Shown: positions 16,062-25,852, counted from the first letter of the stretch. The stretch is DNA of 64,000 nt from an uncultured Demequina sp. (GCA_937925595.1 CALALQ010000307.1:6980-70979); one strand, 5' to 3'. The notes: a model not told the origin generated them from the letters alone. Numbers and translations: made by a program.

Positions 16062-17249
16062 TCATGAGATCCCCAGCTGGCCGGTGAGGACCATGACCGC
16101 GGCGCCGAGCACGACGATGTCGCGACCCAGCGTGGTCATCCGCAGCGTCAGGTCGCCATGGAAGTCGGCGATCGTTCGGTTGCGGAGCGTCTCGGCGGTG
16201 CTGCCAAGCAGCGTTCCGTCGAGAAGATCGAGTGGGCCGGAGAGCACGACCTCACCCAAGTTCAATGCTGCGATGACGGGCGCCATCGCGATTCCCAGCC
16301 GCTCACCCGCCTCGGCGAGGACGCGCTCGCTGTCGCCAGCGTCGGCCCCTTCAAGACGGGACTGGAGGCGAGGAATGGCAAGCCAGGTCTCGAGGCAGCC
16401 GTCCTTGCCGCAGGCGCAGCGCTCGCCGCCGTCGGTGCCGACCACGACGTGGCCGATCTCGCCTGCGGCCGAGCGTGCGCCCTGAACCACCTGACCCGCC
16501 ACCACCACGCCGGCACCAACACCGCGGCCCACGCGGATGAGCATCATGTCCGCGTCGCCGCCGCCGAAGGTGCGCTCGGCGAGGGCGGCGACGTTGGCAT
16601 CGTTGGCCACCTGGACCGGCAGCCCGCTGTGCGCCGCGAGCATTGACTGCAGCGGAACATCGGTCCACCCCAGGTTGGGAGCGGAGAGAATGACGCCCTC
16701 CGCGCTCACCACACCTGGCGTGCCCACACCGATGCCGAGCACGGGAACCGTCGCCTGCGCGACGAGGCGGTCGAGCAGTTCGGTGACAGCAGCGACTGCC
16801 GCATCGCCGGAGACTCCTGTGACATCTGACTGCTCACGGTGCAGCACGGTGCCGTCGAGGTCCATGAGCGCGCCGCGGAAGATCGCGTCGTAGCTGAGGT
16901 CCAGCCCCACGATCGCGAAGCCGGTGCGGTTGATGTCGAGGAGCGTCGCTGGCTTGCCAGGGCGAGCGTCGTTGCGGATGCCAAGTTCAACGACGAGCTG
17001 CTGGGCGATGAGGTCGGAGACGAGGTCTGAGATGGTGACGCGCGTGAGACCCACTTCGCGAGCGAGGTCGGCGCGGGACAGGCCGGCCGCGCGGTACAGC
17101 GATTGGAGAACGAGGGCGCGATTGTGAGCGCGGGCGTGCTCGGGGAGGACCCGAGCACCGGGGCGCACGGCGGCGGCCCATGCGCGATCGCTCTGGGTGC
17201 GTTCGCGAGCGCCTTCCGTGTCGGTGGTCCGAGTCGACTCCGTAGTCAT
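16062..17249 (-). CDS. ROK-family transcriptional repressor (NagC/Mlc-like)
   Basis: A 395-residue regulator. An N-terminal winged helix (about residues 45-80, LSRADLAREVGLTRVTISDL) is joined to a ROK sugar-binding domain with GVGTPGVV, VANDANVAAL, GRGVGAGVV and an intact zinc motif (CACGKDGCLE). It is the first gene of the leftward amino-sugar operon, 61 nt before the binding protein. A near-perfect palindrome lies 5-23 nt upstream of its ATG, which points to autorepression relieved by an amino-sugar or its phosphate. Confidence 0.9.
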   Translation of the reverse strand: MTTESTRTTDTEGARERTQSDRAWAAAVRPGARVLPEHARAHNRALVLQSLYRAAGLSRADLAREVGLTRVTISDLVSDLIAQQLVVELGIRNDARPGKPATLLDINRTGFAIVGLDLSYDAIFRGALMDLDGTVLHREQSDVTGVSGDAAVAAVTELLDRLVAQATVPVLGIGVGTPGVVSAEGVILSAPNLGWTDVPLQSMLAAHSGLPVQVANDANVAALAERTFGGGDADMMLIRVGRGVGAGVVVAGQVVQGARSAAGEIGHVVVGTDGGERCACGKDGCLETWLAIPRLQSRLEGADAGDSERVLAEAGERLGIAMAPVIAALNLGEVVLSGPLDLLDGTLLGSTAETLRNRTIADFHGDLTLRMTTLGRDIVVLGAAVMVLTGQLGIS

Positions 17250-17253
17250 GTTT

Positions 17254-17272
17254 GTTAGTAAAGGTTACGAAC
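17254..17272. promoter_or_regulatory. Candidate ROK-repressor operator
   Basis: An inverted repeat GTTAGTAA-AGG-TTACGAAC has 8-bp arms with one mismatch and a 3-nt spacer, and begins 5 nt upstream of the repressor ATG. Flanking GTTTGT (17250-17255) and ACAAAC (17271-17276) extend the symmetry. A-T-rich half-sites of this shape are usual for ROK repressors. Binding here would block the operon promoter or ribosome access. It also lies about 210 nt upstream of the divergent CHAP gene. Confidence 0.7.
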
Positions 17273-17481
17273 AAACGTTGCGCAACCCCATCAAACGTTT
17301 CGAGCCAGAAAAGTTACCGGCCTGTAATAAAACTCGACCCCTGGGGGTAACTCGCCACCACAGCCGAGTCATGAGGGATGCAACCGCAACCCCGTGCAAT
17401 GCGTCACACCTCATAAGGGCCCCCATTGCTTCACGGAACGCGGGGGTTACCATGACACGGACATATAGGACGGAGTCCCCC

Positions 17482-18954
17482 ATGAACGTCGCGCAGTCCT
17501 CCGGTCACACGCGCAACGCGGCCCGCTTGGCCGCACTTGTCCTTGTAGTCGCCATGTCCTTCGTGCTCCTCGCGCCGGTCGCGAGCGCCGCTCCCGGCAG
17601 CGACTTCACGGTTTCTGCGCCGGCGATCGTGAAACGCGGTGCGACGCTCAAGGTCACGATCAACACGGGTGACGACTACACCGGCAAAGCCACGCTGTGG
17701 TACCTCAACCTCGGCAAGTGGAAGAAGAGCTCCATCACGGCCGACGTGGTGAACGGCAAGGGCACTGCGAGCTTCCAGCCGGCTTACAGCCGTGCGTACT
17801 ACGTCGAGCTCGACAACGGCAAAGTGTCGAAGGGCTTCCGCACGGTCGTCGAAGACAAGAAGCGCTACGCGGTTCGGGGCAGCTTCTCGTGGAACACCGC
17901 GGCAGCGGGCGAGATGGTGTGGGTCAAGGGCAAGGCCTATCTCAAGGGCAAGGCCAAGTCGGGACTCACGGTAGTGCTTGACCGCAAGAAGGATGGCGCC
18001 ACCAAGTGGACCTCCTTGACCTCAACGACGTCGACGTCGTCGGGCGCGTACTCGTTCCGCCTGGCCCCAGCGGTGGGCTACTCGTACCGTGTGCACATCA
18101 AGGGCACCGGCGCCGCGTCCGGACACTTCCACATCGAGCGCACCGATGCCGATCGCAGCCTCGAGTCCCGCGCCAAGCAGCTCGCCAGCAAGCTGGGCAC
18201 CGCCAAGGGCAGCATCAAGAACGTCGCCGCTGAGAACCTCCCGTCCGGGGTCGACGCCGCGCGCTATCAGGTGTTCACCAAGGGCAAGCTGTTTGAGGTC
18301 ACACGATCCGGCAAAGTTCGCACGTGGCTCGTCTACGGCAAGATCGGCGACAAGTACGCCGCCCTCAGCGGCCACAAAGGCAAGCTCGGGCTGCCCATGC
18401 GCGACGCCAAGTGCAGCCTCATGGAGAAGGGCTGCGTCCAGCGCTTCACTGGCGGCTCCCTCTACTTCAACGCGTCCAAGCTGAGCAAGAAGAAGGTCTA
18501 CGTTGCCTACGGCAAGGTCGTAGAGACCGAGATTCTCGCAGCCGCGCTGTCGCAGGTCGGGTACGAAGAGCCCAGCTGGCGAGTCAACAAGTACACCAAG
18601 TGGCTCGGATCCCGACCCGCATGGTGCATGACGTTCACCGCTTGGGCCGCCGCAGCGTCGGGCAATGGGAGCATGGTTCCCAACTCCGCAACCTACGACA
18701 AGTACGTCGCGACCATGAAGAAGTCCGGTCGCCTCAAGTACTCGGGCACACCGCCTGTGGGCGCGGCCCTGCTCATGGACTGGAGTACCGGAAAGCCCAG
18801 CCACTCCGCTCTGCTCGTGAAGGTCTCGGGCAAGTACATCTACACCGTCGAGGGGAACACGACCGATGGCTCGGGTGACCCGCAGCGCGGCGTGTATTAC
18901 CGCAAGCGACTGCTCAGCGACATCTGGGCGTGGTACATGCCGTCCGACAAGTAG
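17482..18954 (+). CDS. Secreted cell-wall protein with LGFP-like and CHAP domains
   Basis: A 490-residue exported protein with a signal peptide (hydrophobic core about residues 16-36, cleavage near ASAAPG). Ig-like, Lys-rich repeat segments (40-215) follow, then an LGFP-type repeat region (260-330) around KLGLPMRDAKC and GCVQRFTGGSLYF. A C-terminal CHAP/NlpC-like domain has catalytic candidates Cys382 (RPAWCMTFTAW), His441 (PSHSALLVK) and Glu457 (YTVEGNT). It is expected to bind and cut peptidoglycan peptides or cross-links. It diverges from the ROK repressor and converges on the DHHW gene with 3 nt between. Confidence 0.85.
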   Translation: MNVAQSSGHTRNAARLAALVLVVAMSFVLLAPVASAAPGSDFTVSAPAIVKRGATLKVTINTGDDYTGKATLWYLNLGKWKKSSITADVVNGKGTASFQPAYSRAYYVELDNGKVSKGFRTVVEDKKRYAVRGSFSWNTAAAGEMVWVKGKAYLKGKAKSGLTVVLDRKKDGATKWTSLTSTTSTSSGAYSFRLAPAVGYSYRVHIKGTGAASGHFHIERTDADRSLESRAKQLASKLGTAKGSIKNVAAENLPSGVDAARYQVFTKGKLFEVTRSGKVRTWLVYGKIGDKYAALSGHKGKLGLPMRDAKCSLMEKGCVQRFTGGSLYFNASKLSKKKVYVAYGKVVETEILAAALSQVGYEEPSWRVNKYTKWLGSRPAWCMTFTAWAAAASGNGSMVPNSATYDKYVATMKKSGRLKYSGTPPVGAALLMDWSTGKPSHSALLVKVSGKYIYTVEGNTTDGSGDPQRGVYYRKRLLSDIWAWYMPSDK

Positions 18955-18957
18955 CAG

Positions 18958-21069
18958 TCACTCGCCCGCGCTGCGCCACACGTCGCGATCGAAAGCTCGC
19001 GACAGCAGCGTCACGGGATTGTGAAGCACCACCACGCCATCCGCGTCCACCTTCTCAACAAAGCGCGCGACGGGTCCACCCGTCCACTTGCGCTCATCGA
19101 TGAAGTACACATCCGTTGCGCGCTCGGCGAGCCTTGCCGCGGGCCAGGCTCCGAAAGAGTCGCTGAGGATGACGATGGTGCCGCGAGCGGCAGGATCGTC
19201 ATTGTGGAAGTGCATGAGGCCGCTCGTGCCGCCTAGGAAGGCGCGGTAGCGGTTCGCCTCACGCTGAGGGTTCGTCAACCAGTCGCGGTTGAGCGGACTC
19301 AAGCCGCAGTCGTCAGCCACGAAGCACATCGTGGCCCTGAAACCGCCCTCTGGGGTCTCGTAGACAAGGTCGTCGGGAATCACCGGCTCCGTCGCGGGCA
19401 CCAGCAGCGCCTCTGAGCCGTAGAAGGGAAGTTTGCCAACGCCGCGGTTCCAGGCGCGATCGTCCGCTCCGAGCTCCACCCCTGCGCCCTCAAGGCGGGT
19501 GGCAATGCGATCCACCGCAACTTTGGCCCCGTCGATGGTCCAGTGGTGGTCGGTGCGGAAGTAGTAATCGTCGCGGTGCGCGGGGTCGGACAGCAGCGCG
19601 GTCAAGTCCTCGGCCCCCACCGCCTTGCTCAACGCCTCCACTACCGAGGCGGAGTTGCTCACGACCGGATTCGGGACGTCGGCTGGCATCAGGTCCTCGA
19701 ACACCATTTCTTTCCGGGGCGCGACGAACCATACCTGGGCCGCACCGGTCGCGCGGATGGCATCACGGAGGCGGCGCGCATCGTCGGCGAGTGTCGGGTC
19801 GAATGTCTGGCGCGGGCCCACCTCGAGCATGAGTCCCTGGGGCGTAACCACGGCGACCCGCTCGAAGACCTTCGGCTCCACCAGTTCGACATCGCCGCGC
19901 ACGGTCCACACGCTCGGGTCGAAGGAACGCGACAGCAGGGACCAGGGGTTGTGCAGCGCCACCACTGCATCGGGCCGCAGCTCGCTCGCCAGCTCGTCAA
20001 GGGGAGGGCCCTGGTAGTGGCGCTCGTCGATGACCACCAGCTCCGAGACGCGCTCCGCAAGATACGTGGCGAAAGCGTTGCCGAATGAGTCCTTGAGCAG
20101 CAGCACGGTGCCGTGCGCGGAGGGCGAGTCGTTGGTGATCGTGATCATGCCCGTGTCGCCACCGAGGAACATCTGGTAGCGGTTGGCGTATTTGCCCGGG
20201 TGATCACGGATCGATTCATCGATCGTCGGCAGGCCGCAGTCGCCATCGACACACATCGTCGCCCTGAAGCCGCCCTCGGGCGCGGGATACGTGAGGACGT
20301 CCGGCGGCGCGGCTCCCGCAGTGACCGCCCGTCCCGTCGAGCCATAGAACACCGAAGCTGCGGTTCGCGGCGCATAGGTGCGAGGGTCGGTGCCCAGCTG
20401 CACGCCCTTGGCTGTCAACTCGTCGGCCACCGCGTCAGCAGCCGCGCGCGCCGCAGCGGGCGTCCAATGGTGGTCGGCGGCAAAGAATGCATCACCTGCC
20501 TCCGCGCGGACCTTCATGTCATCAGTGAGATCGAGAAACTCCCCCGCCCCACTCCACGCCTCGGCAATTGCCGCGTGCGCAGCAGGATAGTCCGAGGGCC
20601 AGCCAGCCGGGACCCCGTCGGCGAGGATCTCCTCCTTGCGAGGCACGTACACGAACAGGGTGGGCACGTGAGGAGACACCTGCGCTAGCGCTTGTGCTTC
20701 AGCGGCAAGCGACTCCCGAATGGTGAGCCTGGGCGGCATGTCCAGGAGCTGGCCGTGCGGACCGTCCACATAGACGTCGTTGATGATGGGATCGCGGAAC
20801 GCCCTGACCACCACCGCCGCGCGGATCTCGAGCATTGTCGCCCTGGCGGGAAGCCTGCCGTCCATGAAGGCGTCGAAGCGAGCCATCCACGACTTGTCGA
20901 GCACCTCTCCCGCCGTCGGCTTCGCAATAGTGGGTCGCTCGGCCCCGTCAAGCACGCTGAAGCCGGGCTCGCGATTCAGGAGCGCGTAGGCGCCCCCTGC
21001 CGCGGCAACCGCCACCAGAGCAAGACCCGGCACGAGGCGGAGGAATGACTGACCACGCGAAGACGTCAT
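18958..21069 (-). CDS. Membrane-anchored double DHHW (AlgX/AlgJ-like) acetyltransferase-fold protein
   Basis: A 703-residue protein with one N-terminal membrane anchor (about 10-31) and two successive SGNH/DHHW-type domains. Domain 1 has DHHW at 199-202 and KDSFG at 326-330; domain 2 has DHHW at 507-510 and SDSFG at 636-640. The copies share EGGFRATMC, LGG-TG/TSG and HNP-LLSR-FD landmarks in the same order. This is an internal duplication with both catalytic sets retained. Such proteins accept acyl groups from an MBOAT partner and O-acetylate extracellular polysaccharide; the MBOAT gene lies 2 nt upstream. Confidence 0.85.
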   Translation of the reverse strand: MTSSRGQSFLRLVPGLALVAVAAAGGAYALLNREPGFSVLDGAERPTIAKPTAGEVLDKSWMARFDAFMDGRLPARATMLEIRAAVVVRAFRDPIINDVYVDGPHGQLLDMPPRLTIRESLAAEAQALAQVSPHVPTLFVYVPRKEEILADGVPAGWPSDYPAAHAAIAEAWSGAGEFLDLTDDMKVRAEAGDAFFAADHHWTPAAARAAADAVADELTAKGVQLGTDPRTYAPRTAASVFYGSTGRAVTAGAAPPDVLTYPAPEGGFRATMCVDGDCGLPTIDESIRDHPGKYANRYQMFLGGDTGMITITNDSPSAHGTVLLLKDSFGNAFATYLAERVSELVVIDERHYQGPPLDELASELRPDAVVALHNPWSLLSRSFDPSVWTVRGDVELVEPKVFERVAVVTPQGLMLEVGPRQTFDPTLADDARRLRDAIRATGAAQVWFVAPRKEMVFEDLMPADVPNPVVSNSASVVEALSKAVGAEDLTALLSDPAHRDDYYFRTDHHWTIDGAKVAVDRIATRLEGAGVELGADDRAWNRGVGKLPFYGSEALLVPATEPVIPDDLVYETPEGGFRATMCFVADDCGLSPLNRDWLTNPQREANRYRAFLGGTSGLMHFHNDDPAARGTIVILSDSFGAWPAARLAERATDVYFIDERKWTGGPVARFVEKVDADGVVVLHNPVTLLSRAFDRDVWRSAGE

Positions 21070-21071
21070 GA

Positions 21072-22526
21072 CTAGAACCTGAAGTAGATGAAGGGCGAAT
21101 AGGACACGGAAACGAGGAACACTGTCGCCAGAGCGAGGGCGGCCACGACGATCACTGTCATGAGCACTGAGGAGGCAAGCGTCATGCGCTCAGGCGGCTC
21201 AGCGTCGGCGTTGTATCCGCTTCCCAGATGAGGGTCGGCAGGAGGCATCGACTGGGCACGAAGCTTTGACACAAGCCGGTTGGCGACTCCGGCAGCCAGG
21301 ACGGCGGACACAATCAGCAGCACCCATCCGCGTCGCAGGACAAGTTCGGCAAGCGGGTCCCACGCGGAGACGCCCACGCCGACCATCGCCCGGTAGTACT
21401 CGATCGCTTGAGTGAGGTCCTCGGAACGGAACATCACCCAACCGAGCACCGCAACCACCAGGCCATAAAGGTGCTGAAGCCCACGGGGAAGGCGCTCCAG
21501 CAGGCGCCCCCACACGAAGCGCTCGAGTCCGATGAGCACGCCGAAGTACAGTCCCCACAGCACGAACGTCCATGCGGCACCGTGCCACAGCCCAGTGAGC
21601 GCCCACACAATCAACAGGTTGCGCCACACCAGCACCGGGCGCACTCGTGAACCTCCCAGCGGAATGTAGACGTAGTCGCGGAACCACGCACCCAGGGAGA
21701 TGTGCCACCGCTGCCAGAACTCGCGCGCGCTGCGCGCCTGGTACGGATAACGGAAATTCTCATGGAAGTGCACGCCGAGCATCGCCGCCAGTCCGATCGC
21801 GATGTCCGAGTACGCAGAGAAGTCGAGGTAGATCTGGGCCGAGTACAAGACCGCGCCAAGCCAGGCTCCTCCGGCTGAGCCTGGCGCTCCTGTGGCGAAG
21901 AGCTCGTCAACCAGCGGCGCGAGCGAGTCGGCGATGACGGCCTTCTTGACCAGCCCGGTCGCCACCAGGAACGCGCCGAAGCCGAACATGCCCGCGTGGA
22001 ATCGCGGCCTGCGCAACTGGGCGCCAATGTGCTCCCAGCGGACGATGGGGCCAGCCACAAGGTGGGGGAACATCAACAAGTAGGCGGAGAAGTCGACGAG
22101 CCGCGGCGCACCCGCACCCCGCCGGCGGTGGATGTCGATGAGATATCCCACGGCCATGAAGGTGTAGAAGGAGACGCCGATCGGCAGCACCACACGCAGT
22201 TCGCTGGCCGTCTCCGCCAGCCCGATAGTCGTCAAGAAGAAGACCGAGTACTTGAGGTACAGCAGCGGGGCCAGCACAACTGCGATGCCAGTGGCGAGCA
22301 CCCACGCGCGGGCGGCACCGCTGCGGTTGACGAGCAATCTGCCCGACATGTAGGTGACGAACGAGGTGGCGAGGATGAGCAGCACCAGCACCGGCTCGCC
22401 CCATGCGTAGAACACCGCGCTCGAGGCAAGCAGCGGCAGCACTCGCCAACGCCGTGGGAACAGGTAGAACCCTGCGAGCGCGAGCGGAAGAAAGACAAAG
22501 ACGAAGGTAGTTGACGTGAAGACCAT
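21072..22526 (-). CDS. MBOAT-family membrane O-acyltransferase (AlgI/DltB-like)
   Basis: A 484-residue polytopic membrane protein of the MBOAT family that moves acyl groups across the membrane to surface polymers. Family hallmarks are FWQRWHISLGAWFRDYVYIPLGG and the catalytic-His segment ALTGLWHGAAWTFVLWGLYFG. ATG at 22526 begins MVFTSTTFVFVFLPL; the extension toward 22784 is a shadow of the TagF gene. It sits between the TagF-like gene (2-nt gap) and the double DHHW gene (2-nt gap), so the three are one transcription unit. O-acetylation of the teichoic-type polymer is the natural inference. Confidence 0.92.
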   Translation of the reverse strand: MVFTSTTFVFVFLPLALAGFYLFPRRWRVLPLLASSAVFYAWGEPVLVLLILATSFVTYMSGRLLVNRSGAARAWVLATGIAVVLAPLLYLKYSVFFLTTIGLAETASELRVVLPIGVSFYTFMAVGYLIDIHRRRGAGAPRLVDFSAYLLMFPHLVAGPIVRWEHIGAQLRRPRFHAGMFGFGAFLVATGLVKKAVIADSLAPLVDELFATGAPGSAGGAWLGAVLYSAQIYLDFSAYSDIAIGLAAMLGVHFHENFRYPYQARSAREFWQRWHISLGAWFRDYVYIPLGGSRVRPVLVWRNLLIVWALTGLWHGAAWTFVLWGLYFGVLIGLERFVWGRLLERLPRGLQHLYGLVVAVLGWVMFRSEDLTQAIEYYRAMVGVGVSAWDPLAELVLRRGWVLLIVSAVLAAGVANRLVSKLRAQSMPPADPHLGSGYNADAEPPERMTLASSVLMTVIVVAALALATVFLVSVSYSPFIYFRF

Positions 22527-22528
22527 GC

Positions 22529-25500
22529 TCAGCGCACACCCGTCCCGAACAACTCGGCGATGACCCTCGCGGCCGCACCGCCATCGTCGTGTGGGCAGTA
22601 GCGCCCGGCGAAGGCATCGAGGTTGTACCCGGGGAAGCTGCCGTGGTCGACCGCCGTGGCAAGACAGTCCAGCAGTTCGTCCATTCCCTTGACTATGGGG
22701 CCGGGCAGATCTTTCTCGTAGTCGAGATAGAAGCCGCGGACGTGGTCGCGATACTCCTCGAGGTCCGGAGCGAAGAACACGCAAGGTCGACGCGTGTTGA
22801 GGTAGTCGAAGAACACCGACGAGTAGTCCGTCACGAGCACATCTGCCGCCACCAGCAACTCCTGCACGTCGGGATACGAGGTTGCGTCAATGATGCAGTG
22901 CGCGACCTCATCCGGGATGGCTGCCGCATGTGTGTCGAGGATGTGCCGGCGAATCACCAGAGTCGCGCGGTCGCCCAGTTCTCGACCAAATCGCCGCAGG
23001 TCGATCGCCTCGGAAGGACCGGCCACCAGTTCTCTGTCGAGTCCGGCGTCACGGAACGTGGGTGCGAAGAGCACAAGTTTGCGGTCGCGCCCGATGCCGA
23101 GCCGGGCGCGCACTTTGTTGGCCGCTTCGCTCGCCTGGCTGCCAAAGAAGATGTCGTTGCGCGGGTAGCCCACCTCGAGCACCCTCGCGTGGTGTTGGAA
23201 CGCCGACGCCATCGCGGCTGTCGTGTGAGCGTTCGGCGAGATCAGGACGCTCCATTGAGCCGCTGCAGTGGTCGCTCGATCGACATAACCGGCGTCTCGC
23301 CCTGTGATGTGGTCGAGGTCGTGGAGCATTCGCTTGAGTGGAGTGCCGTGCCAAGTCTGGACCAGCACTTGTCGCCTTCGCCGCCGCACGTATGAGGGAA
23401 AACTCTGGTTGGTGATCAGGTACTTGGCCCGTGCCAGCGCGCGGAAGTAGGCCACCGACAGTCGGGGGACGACACTTGTGCGCTCACTCGCATCGGGTAT
23501 GGGGATGTTCGCGGCCCAGACCACGCGAAGGTCGGGCCGCGTTCGCACCAGCTCGCGGTAGAGAGCCTTCGGAGAGTCGCCGTAACCGCGCCCCAAGTCG
23601 CATTCGAAGACCACGGTGTCGCTGCGCAGCGGCAGAAGCCGGGAGAGCCGGTAGATCGCGCGGAGCGCCGGAAGGTGAAGTCTGCGCCGGCGCAGCTGGG
23701 TGGCCACGATTCTCAGGGCCTTGGCTGCTCGTCGTCGCAGGGTGCCGGGCCGCGTGCGGCGCGCCGTCAGGACCGCCTCGAAGATGCGCTGACGTGAGCG
23801 GGTGTCTTGCATGGGGAAGTAGCTGTCCGCGAGCGCACCGTGCGCGGGCTCTTGCGCGAAACCGTCACCGGCCCTGCGCTCGAGCGCCCCGAGCACACCA
23901 TCCTCGGAGACACACACGTCACCCGGAAGGTCGGAGTCGAGGTCAAGGTGGGATCCCCGCGCACCAAGGAAGCGGTCACGGTCGAACTGGTAGTAGACGA
24001 CCGGCCGATGAAGGAGCGCGAAATCGAAGCCGACGGATGAATAGTCGGTGACGAGCAGTCGGCTTGTTCTCAGCAGCTCCTGAACCGGGATGTCGCCCTG
24101 ATGCCTTATCTGCACTCCGGGGACGTCGAGGTCTTCGACGAAGTGTCGGAAGTTGGGGTGCAGCATGACGACGACGTCACAGCCGCGTGCCAACTGCGCG
24201 AAGCGCGGATGAGTCAGCAGCGACCGCCACCGTTCGAGGAACTCGCTCTCGCGAAAGTCCTCCGGTGTCAGCACCCAGTCGCGCCACGTGGGGATCACCG
24301 CGATCTGCTGCCGCGGCTCGCTTGGCGTCAGCAGGGTGTCGAAGCGACTCAGCCCCGTCACCGCGATCTGCTCCGGACGATAGTGGAAGTCGCGACGAAT
24401 GAGGTCGCGCTCTCGCGGTGAGCTGACGATGAAGAGATCGGTCACGAACCCGCCCAGCCCCCTCCCGTACAGATTGGCCATCCATTTGGTGCCCATCACT
24501 CCGTGCTGGAGAAATACGCGGATCCCTCGCACCTTCTTGCGCACCGCGGGAACCCGCGCCGGAAACAGATAGTCCGCGTGGTGTGACCCGACCACGCGAT
24601 CGGCGAGCAGCGCGGCGGCGACGTGTTCGGGTGAGCCATGGATGAGCGTGGGACCGACGGCCTGAATCGCTGCGAGGTCCGGCGAGTCGTGAGCAACAAC
24701 GTAGCGAGCGTCGATCTCTGGGTGCTCGGCGCACACATAGGCGAAGAAGGCTGCTCCCGTGTCCTGAGCCTTGTACGGCAGCTCACCGATGAGCCACAGC
24801 GGGCGGTTGCGTCGCCTATAGAGCCAGCGCCGCAGTCCGAGACCTTTGGCTAAGCGGTGGAAGGTGCGGACTGATTCCGCAGGGAGCGTGGAGGTGTAGA
24901 TCGTGAGCAGCCGCGCCTTGAATGTCAGGCGGGGATCGTAGAACGTGGCAGTTTCCCCGCGCTCTACAAGTCCCGAGCGCAGCCGACCCAGTTGACCTGC
25001 GAAGCTCACCGAAGCAGGGACCCTGACCGCGGCCGTCCCAGCTTGGGAGGTGACAAGGAGCGACACATCCTGGAACTCTTCTCGAGCCTCCGAGTCGATG
25101 TCCTCCCAACTCACTCTTGCCTCAACTCGGTAACGGCGCCACGGACCGACCTGGTGGGAAAGCCGCGTCGGATTCGCCGGGTACAGCTGCTCCCTGCCCG
25201 TGGCACGCTCCACTGTCCGCACCACGATGGTCTGGATGCGGTGAGGGGCGAGACTCAACTCGGCCTGAAGCGTCAGTGATCGCCCACTGGAGGACAGGCG
25301 CCGGGTGGAGATCGCGGGAGTCTCCAGAGCGTCGGGCTGGACGATGACGCACAGAGGCGCGCGCCGCGAGCAGGTGACGAGCACTTCAACGCCATGCACC
25401 GAGCGGGATGCGAGGTCGTCTACTTCCCAGGGAACGTGCTCCCAAGCGACCTTCACGGGACCGTCGGCGAGGACGAAGTCGCCTCTCCACCCCTTGACGA

Positions 25501-25684
25501 GGGGAAGGGAACGAAGGTCGAGTTCGCCGATGAGATCACGGCCAACGGGACGCAAAGCGATAGGAGTGCTTCCACCACTCGCTTCATCGAGCGCAAGCGC
25601 CAAGCGATGGACGGGCGCGACGTCGACAAGAGTGATCTCGAGTGTGTGCCCCTCACACCGCACGCGCACCGACGAGAAGGGCAC
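22529..25684 (-). CDS. Large two-domain glycerophosphotransferase / teichoic acid polymerase-like protein
   Basis: A 1051-residue cytoplasmic enzyme. Residues 1-280 look like beta-rich accessory domains. Two Glyphos_transf (TagF/GT-B) domains follow. The first spans about 290-640 (LQHGVMGTKWM at 392-402, TDYSS at 546-550). The second spans about 690-1045 (TWHGTPLKRM at 777-786, TDYSS at 952-956). Each carries the catalytic HG and DYSS motifs expected for CDP-polyol-dependent transfer. The TagD and TarI-like enzymes in this window could supply the donors, and two domains with different specificities could build a mixed polymer. Start at 25684 is the first plausible Met; the downstream genes are MBOAT and DHHW. 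Confidence 0.87.
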   Translation of the reverse strand: MPFSSVRVRCEGHTLEITLVDVAPVHRLALALDEASGGSTPIALRPVGRDLIGELDLRSLPLVKGWRGDFVLADGPVKVAWEHVPWEVDDLASRSVHGVEVLVTCSRRAPLCVIVQPDALETPAISTRRLSSSGRSLTLQAELSLAPHRIQTIVVRTVERATGREQLYPANPTRLSHQVGPWRRYRVEARVSWEDIDSEAREEFQDVSLLVTSQAGTAAVRVPASVSFAGQLGRLRSGLVERGETATFYDPRLTFKARLLTIYTSTLPAESVRTFHRLAKGLGLRRWLYRRRNRPLWLIGELPYKAQDTGAAFFAYVCAEHPEIDARYVVAHDSPDLAAIQAVGPTLIHGSPEHVAAALLADRVVGSHHADYLFPARVPAVRKKVRGIRVFLQHGVMGTKWMANLYGRGLGGFVTDLFIVSSPRERDLIRRDFHYRPEQIAVTGLSRFDTLLTPSEPRQQIAVIPTWRDWVLTPEDFRESEFLERWRSLLTHPRFAQLARGCDVVVMLHPNFRHFVEDLDVPGVQIRHQGDIPVQELLRTSRLLVTDYSSVGFDFALLHRPVVYYQFDRDRFLGARGSHLDLDSDLPGDVCVSEDGVLGALERRAGDGFAQEPAHGALADSYFPMQDTRSRQRIFEAVLTARRTRPGTLRRRAAKALRIVATQLRRRRLHLPALRAIYRLSRLLPLRSDTVVFECDLGRGYGDSPKALYRELVRTRPDLRVVWAANIPIPDASERTSVVPRLSVAYFRALARAKYLITNQSFPSYVRRRRRQVLVQTWHGTPLKRMLHDLDHITGRDAGYVDRATTAAAQWSVLISPNAHTTAAMASAFQHHARVLEVGYPRNDIFFGSQASEAANKVRARLGIGRDRKLVLFAPTFRDAGLDRELVAGPSEAIDLRRFGRELGDRATLVIRRHILDTHAAAIPDEVAHCIIDATSYPDVQELLVAADVLVTDYSSVFFDYLNTRRPCVFFAPDLEEYRDHVRGFYLDYEKDLPGPIVKGMDELLDCLATAVDHGSFPGYNLDAFAGRYCPHDDGGAAARVIAELFGTGVR

Positions 25685-25852
25685 CCCGGGCTGAACTGAC
25701 AGCGGGTCCTCCTACGTCCAGGCCGGATGGCTCGCGTCCGGTCGCGTCCCTCAGGAGTGCATCGCGATTCTATCGGGGTCAGGGTGTCGGAACCCGGTCA
25801 GGCTCGCCTCCTCCCGCAGGTAAGGCGCGGTGCCGTAGACTTCTGCTCCTGT

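Noticed and set aside
17281..17481. Possible c-di-AMP (ydaO) riboswitch before the secreted CHAP protein
   Set aside because: Such leaders often carry this aptamer in actinobacteria, but the conserved blocks could not be matched; only a short GGGGGTAACTCG stretch is suggestive.
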